From Multifurca ochricompacta (lineage: Eukaryota; Basidiomycota; Agaricomycetes; Russulales; Russulaceae): DNA of 10,386 nt. The stretch spans positions 1-10,386 of the forward strand of contig WTXG01000603.1 of NCBI GenBank assembly GCA_022496185.1. The letters run 5' to 3'. The notes under the pieces are model-generated. The model was not told where the DNA came from. It saw nothing but the letters and a program-made list of their open reading frames with translations, and searched no databases. This document shows positions 6,947 to 10,386 of the stretch, one piece after another; within the stretch, counting starts at the first letter, position 1, and each line of letters opens with the position of its first letter. A program made the position numbers and the translations under genes.

Positions 6947-7469
6947 TGTGACAAATCTGGATTGACAAGGTGACATGACATGCGGATGAAGAGACGGACT
7001 TATTTCTGAAACAATTATCCATGCTTACTCATTGAGGGCCCAACCCCTCCTTATTCTCCATAGTTCTAGCATAGTCTACTGCGCAACCATTAGACATTAT
7101 CTCATAGTACTAGAAGCTTCTACTCTACTATGACATAGCTAAGACTACTTGTATTTAAAGAGCAGTAGGATAGAGAGGACAGACCTAAGTCTGTTCTCTT
7201 GTGTTCAATCCAAGGTGCTTTGACTTCACTTGAATTCCTTCAGTAAAGAACCCCACTTGAGCTCTCCAAGACGCGACTTGGAGAGTCTTCGATCCCCTTG
7301 AACTTGTTGCAGGACTGAGCGTCTCTGCCGTTGACTTTGCCTCTCGCACGCGCGCCCCCCTGACCTTGTTGTGGACTTGAGCTAGACTTGATCTTCTGTG
7401 ACCTTGAACCTTGACTGAACTTGCTTCCTCTTGTTCGACCTCGACACAGTGCCACACCTAACTGTGACA
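6947..7469 (+). mobile_element. LTR of element Z (probable 5' LTR)
   Basis: Starts TGTGACA and ends CTAACTGTGACA. It is related to the solo LTR along its length, strongly from TGAGGGCC (7033), while the first 86 bases match only at TGTGACA and around TGACATGACAT. TATTTAAA lies at 7152-7159. The left end is less sure than the right: an alternative is that Gag of Y continues to about 7030 and the LTR starts at 7033 with its first part missing. It interrupts Gag of element Y and is followed by another Gag leader. Confidence 0.72.
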
Positions 7470-8305
7470 TTAGAACAGACTTCTACAAACAGGAGGACAC
7501 TAGAACTCACCGAACGCGCAAGGTGACGATGACACGTCCCTTGCCTTGACACCCGAACCCAAACTCTGACCACAGAACCAACGACGATCCCCGAAGCTGT
7601 TTGAATATTGGCGTGATCAGTAATATCCATAAAACGATCACTAGAAACACTCACCTGAATTGCAAGGAGACGACACCGCATCCCTTGCCCGAATCTCGAC
7701 AGCGCGACATCTTACTCAGCGCGTGACCCCCGATCCCCAACGTCCGAAGAAGCGTCTCTTGAAGACCACTCCCCACTCCAGTACCTAACAGAAGAATTAG
7801 AACCACAATCACACGGCAACTTACCAATCGAATTCCATAATCACTTTGCTCTTCTTGCTGCAGCAGACAGCCCCACCCTGAACAACGAAGGCACAGTAGT
7901 ACCTACCCCACATACAATGATGATGACCAGACCGAATACCAGGCAGGCAAGGAGGGCCGCGGAGGAAGATATCGTTGAATCTCAGACCGGTCGACCCGAG
8001 CGGAGCCCCGAAGACAGACCAGCCAGAATATCTGGAAGAAACCCTGATGAACCACCACAAGGACCTCCCGCCCCAGGAATGGGGACGACGTACTCAGGAG
8101 GGCCCATGATGGGCGTACCACCACCCTTTTTTGACGGCAACTGAGATATTGCAATGGATTGGTTTGCCAAACTTGAACTATTCTTTAGCTTGAACGAAAC
8201 AGTAGCCATGGTCCAAAACAAAAGGACGAGAGTTGCGTTCACTTTAGGATTGCTCTGGGGGCCACAAGTGGACCGCTGGGTGATAGACCAAATCAAGTGG
8301 CTGAC
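7470..8305 (+). pseudogene. leader and Ty3/Gypsy Gag of element Z, interrupted
   Basis: About 190 bp without a clear frame follow the LTR. From 7659 one frame is open to a TGA at 8142. It carries an acidic leader (TSEEASLEDHSPLQYLTEEL) and, after ATG codons at 7917-7925, a basic, proline-rich N-terminus (MTRPNTRQARRAAEED) and GVPPPFFDGN, the usual Gag entry motif. After the TGA the frame continues with DIAMDWFAKLELFFSLNETV and GPQVDRWVIDQIKWLT, the Gypsy Gag capsid core. LTR W cuts it there. Gag builds the particle that packages element RNA. With a TGA (CGA-to-TGA is enough to explain it) and no C-terminus or zinc knuckle, it is dead. Confidence 0.78.
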
Positions 8306-8520
8306 TGTCATGAACTGACACCCTAGAAAACCTCCTGACCCCCCAGAAATCCTCAGACACTCCCAGAAGACCTTGTAAAACCCTCAGAGACGAAGATAAC
8401 CCTAGATTAAGACCAGAGAAGGGCCAGTCCGGACCAGGGCCGGACTCCTGCCAAATTGGAGAGCTGTGGGAAGAGTACTAACAGAACCCCACCATGCCTA
8501 AACAGCAGTCCACAAACTGC

Positions 8521-8541
8521 GGACTGCGGACTGCGGACTGC
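8521..8541. repeat. 3 x 7-bp tandem repeat GGACTGC
   Basis: Three exact GGACTGC units, preceded by AAACTGC and facing an inverted GCAGTCC at 8505-8511, so a small hairpin is possible. It lies in U3 of LTR W, upstream of the TATA box, where short repeats often act as enhancer-like elements. Confidence 0.6.
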
Positions 8542-8654
8542 AGATTTCTAAGCCCAAAAGTGGGGCTATTCTCATTGGTGGATCAGTAGGGAGTTAAAGC
8601 GAAGTTAACCTCCCCTAAAGTGGTGCACAGACCAAAGTCCCGGTTGTAATTACG

Positions 8655-8662
8655 TATATAAA
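8655..8662 (+). promoter_or_regulatory. TATA box in LTR W
   Basis: TATATAAA lies 349 bp into the LTR and 227 bp before its end. Confidence 0.55.
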
Positions 8663-8887
8663 CCCTTTGGGAATAGAATGGACAGCTCCAGACTGTCCAC
8701 TTGTGATCCGGTTCCTGATTACCTAGGAGATTAGCCCCACCTTGTGGAAGGCTTCTCATCCCTTGCCCTTGAGCTGTTCGCTTCGTCTCCCTTGCACTTT
8801 CACCCTCACTCCCCTCCTTTGCCCACTTCCAAATCCCTTCCCCTTCGCATACAATCCACTGTCCAGGCAGTCGACAGTGAGTTGTAA

Positions 8888-9992
8888 CATTTGGACAGTC
8901 TCTTTCACAAGCAGACAGTGACTGACAAGTGCCCTAGTGTCTCAGAACAGCTCCCCTTTGACCAACACTTCGGATCAAGCAGCCTCCCCCCCTACGAGCT
9001 TACCCCCCCCCACGAGATCCTCAACTTCGCTGCCTTAGTAGAGGCAGCTGCCACAGCATCCCCTGCCCCTCCTTCATCGGTCTTGCCTCCTCTGGAACTC
9101 CCAGAACTTCATCCTTTCCCTGTGCCCTCCCCCACCCTCCAATTGCCCCCTCTTGTTCCTCCAGGCCTCGTAAACGCGTCCAATACCTTTGGCACCCCCC
9201 CCCTCGTTATATTCATCTTCCAACCCCTGCTCCACCCCCTCCCACTGCAGCAAACGCCCTCTCTCCCCGCCACCCTGGCCTTGTCCATCGGACACCTCCT
9301 CCTTCTCTCGTCAATCGCCCCCTTTGCACTGACCATCCAACCAATCCTCACCAGTATCTTATATACTACTCGCTTGACGGTCATCAAGAGTCTTGGGTGC
9401 CCGCTCAGTTCTCCAGAGAACCTAGCTTCTTTGACCAATTCCCCTGCTTTGTGGACGTGCTCGCTGATCTCCCCCATTATCTCCCTGGTGTGGGCATTCC
9501 TCTCTGCTTTCCTCACTTTCACAACATTCCTATTCGTCCTCGCCTTGATCGATTTCTTCGTTCCCCTCATTACCCCCCTCCCACTTTGTAAACCTCAATC
9601 TTTGTGCCAAAGTAGGTTATTTGGCCCCCAACCCTCGCACTTTCCAAAGGGGCCTGCTGGTCTATTCCTGGAACGCTTCCCTTGCCCGCTTGAATCGCAC
9701 CCTCTCCCCAGAACTGCAAGACATCTTTAGTGGGGCTAGAACATTACTCCAAGGCTTTGATCTCCTGGACGGATGATTTATCAGCCTCTTCGGCACCCTA
9801 AATTTTACTGATCTAGGTGTTACAATAGAAGACAGATATTTTACTGTTCGAGACGCACTTAGAACCCACCCAGAGCTCATCCCCTTCACCCAAGCAGTAC
9901 GTTTACCTACCAACCCTGTCCCCCTTCTCCCCATTCAGCCTGCAGATGGGTATACCTGCTTTGAAGACATAGACTTCGATAGTAACCTCTAA
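8888..9992 (+). pseudogene. unrecognised proline-rich ORF of element W, two frameshifts
   Basis: Coding-like sequence passes through three frames. Part 1 (8888 to about 9200) is proline-rich (LPPLELPELHPFPVPSPTLQ). At a run of nine C (9195-9203) the frame changes, and part 2 (to TAA 9589) includes YYSLDGHQESWVPAQFSREP and FPCFVDVLADLPHYLPGVGI. Near 9573-9587 it changes again, and part 3 runs to TAA 9990-9992 with GYLAPNPRTFQRGLLVYSWN and a final FEDIDFDSNL, broken by one TGA after LLDG (TGG-to-TGA would explain it). Each shift fits loss of one base. Total length is about 360 residues. No zinc knuckle, protease or RT motif is seen. Position right after an LTR suggests a Gag-like or element-specific protein, but I do not recognise the family. 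There is no in-frame ATG. Confidence 0.55.
8892..8906 (+). other. possible primer-binding site of element W
   Basis: TGGACAGTCTCTTTC begins two bases after the LTR end CA. The TGG start and the spacing suit a tRNA 3'-end primer. The other three LTRs here lack a TGG at this place. No tRNA assignment was made. Confidence 0.4.
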
Positions 9993-10048
9993 ACAGTACG
10001 TTGTGCACCTAACTGTAGAGGTCCCTGGTAAATAAAGACATCTCTTGA

Positions 10049-10327
10049 TCCGGGAAAATAGTGTCCTTCCCTGCAGAAAGAGAAGAGCGTCTCCAACGTG
10101 TCCAAAGACAATTCAACCACCTTTTCCAGCTTCACAGAGAAGCACAGCTTGCCCTCCTCTATCCAGAACCACTTATCAGCACCCTCCACGACGACAGACA
10201 AGCAGAAGGTTGGTGTGACGTCGATACCATCTATCTCCCCCTTCGTATTCTCCTCCCCTTTGGACAAGTCCTCTCCCAAACCCAGTACAACCAGTTCCTG
10301 TCTGGGCCCTGTCAGGCCATCCCTTGA
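10049..10327 (+). CDS. hypothetical charged ORF downstream in element W
   Basis: An open frame runs from a TGA at 10046 to TGA 10325-10327. It starts near GTG 10061 with no ATG, and reads about 88 residues: a charged helical, possibly coiled-coil N-terminus (FPAEREERLQRVQRQFNHLF), then EAQLALLYPEPLISTL and GWCDVDTIYLPLRILLPFGQ. It lies 57-70 bp after the end of the previous ORF, in another frame, with a possible AATAAA at 10031-10036 between them. It could be a second part of the same protein after a further frameshift, or a separate ORF of the element. No family is recognised. The remaining 59 bases to the window edge have no supported frame. Confidence 0.4.
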   Translation, partial: SGKIVSFPAEREERLQRVQRQFNHLFQLHREAQLALLYPEPLISTLHDDRQAEGWCDVDTIYLPLRILLPFGQVLSQTQYNQFLSGPCQAIP

Positions 10328-10386
10328 GACTCCCAGCACCAACTTCTCTATTGGCACCTTGCTCAACTCACCCATTCCACAGGAGA

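Larger units (their letters stand above)
8306..8889 (+). mobile_element. LTR of element W (probable 5' LTR)
   Basis: Starts TGTCATGA, ends GTTGTAACA, 584 bp, with TATATAAA at 8655-8662. It breaks the Gag frame of element Z between two codons of the capsid core. CTGAC (8301-8305) is the predicted target duplication. A TGG-starting primer-binding-site candidate follows two bases after the end. The U3 contains cytosine-rich CCTCCTGACCCCCCAG and a short GGACTGC tandem repeat. Confidence 0.75.

Noticed and set aside
7033..7033. Placing the left end of LTR Z at TGAGGGCC
   Set aside because: The TSD-proven solo LTR starts at TGTGACA, 68 bases before its TGAGGGCC, and TGTGACA also occurs at 6947. 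Still the least certain LTR boundary here.
9109..9570. Minus-strand basic ORF of 153 residues
   Set aside because: It is the complement of the element W coding strand, with Arg/Gly bias expected from pyrimidine-rich DNA and no motif.
9204..9730. Hydrophobic, membrane-like continuation of the 279-residue frame starting at 8891
   Set aside because: After the C9 run the other frame gives varied, aromatic and charged protein-like sequence, while this one is Leu/Pro/Ser-rich out-of-frame reading of pyrimidine-rich DNA.
9989..10375. Minus-strand ORF of 128 residues
   Set aside because: Antisense to the charged ORF of element W, which has the same strand as its LTR. I cannot fully exclude it, but the context favours the plus strand.
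1..10386. CRISPR array, phage, operon or other prokaryotic system
   Set aside because: No spaced repeats, no ribosome binding sites or gene strings; all recognisable pieces are eukaryotic transposons.
4974..10386. Reverse transcriptase, RNase H, protease or chromodomain of the Gypsy elements
   Set aside because: No catalytic motif (for example YxDD or the protease DSG/DTG) was seen in any frame that is coding-like; only 5' ends of the elements are present.

Overview
The window looks like transposon-dense DNA from a filamentous fungus, most likely Basidiomycota (Agaricomycetes). This rests on Copia Gag and integrase remnants, a Tc1/mariner transposase, Ty3/Gypsy Gag fragments with long proline-rich leaders, and TATA-containing LTRs with TG...CA ends. 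I see no bacterial features and no host gene. Every coding piece is a decayed element fragment. Family assignments come from motifs read by eye, not from a search.

Left half (1-4973). A minus-strand Copia Gag (1-703) is preceded by its probable LTR and leader (copy A, 757-2134, minus). A diverged second copy lies in the opposite orientation at 3518-4973 (copy B, plus). Between the two inverted copies are a truncated Tc1-like transposon (2135-3037, minus) inserted at a TA in a Copia integrase remnant (3040-3216, minus), an AACCAG/CTGGTT-rich MITE-like block (3219-3447), and a short tRNA/SINE-like B-box hairpin (3457-3517). Copy B is split by a solo LTR (3786-4291) with a perfect 5-bp target duplication AAGGG. 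Copy A preserves the empty site.

Right half (4974-10386). Four LTR-plus-5'-internal-region units follow one another, all on the plus strand: X (LTR 4974-5563), Y (6120-6559), Z (6947-7469) and W (8306-8889). Each unit is cut inside its gag or leader by the next LTR. This is what serial nested insertion would leave, and it predicts the matching 3' halves in reverse order to the right of the window. Y and Z carry recognisable Gypsy Gag N-terminal parts. X carries an acidic leader ORF. W carries a roughly 360-residue proline-rich, frameshifted ORF and a second charged ORF that I do not recognise.

The elements do not act together as a system. They are layers of past insertions. No reverse transcriptase or RNase H is in the window. 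Most in-frame stops can be explained by single C-to-T or G-to-A changes, as expected from cytosine-methylation decay or RIP-like mutation. The most novel candidate is the coding content of element W. The clearest structural story is the datable nesting with TSD and empty-site proof.
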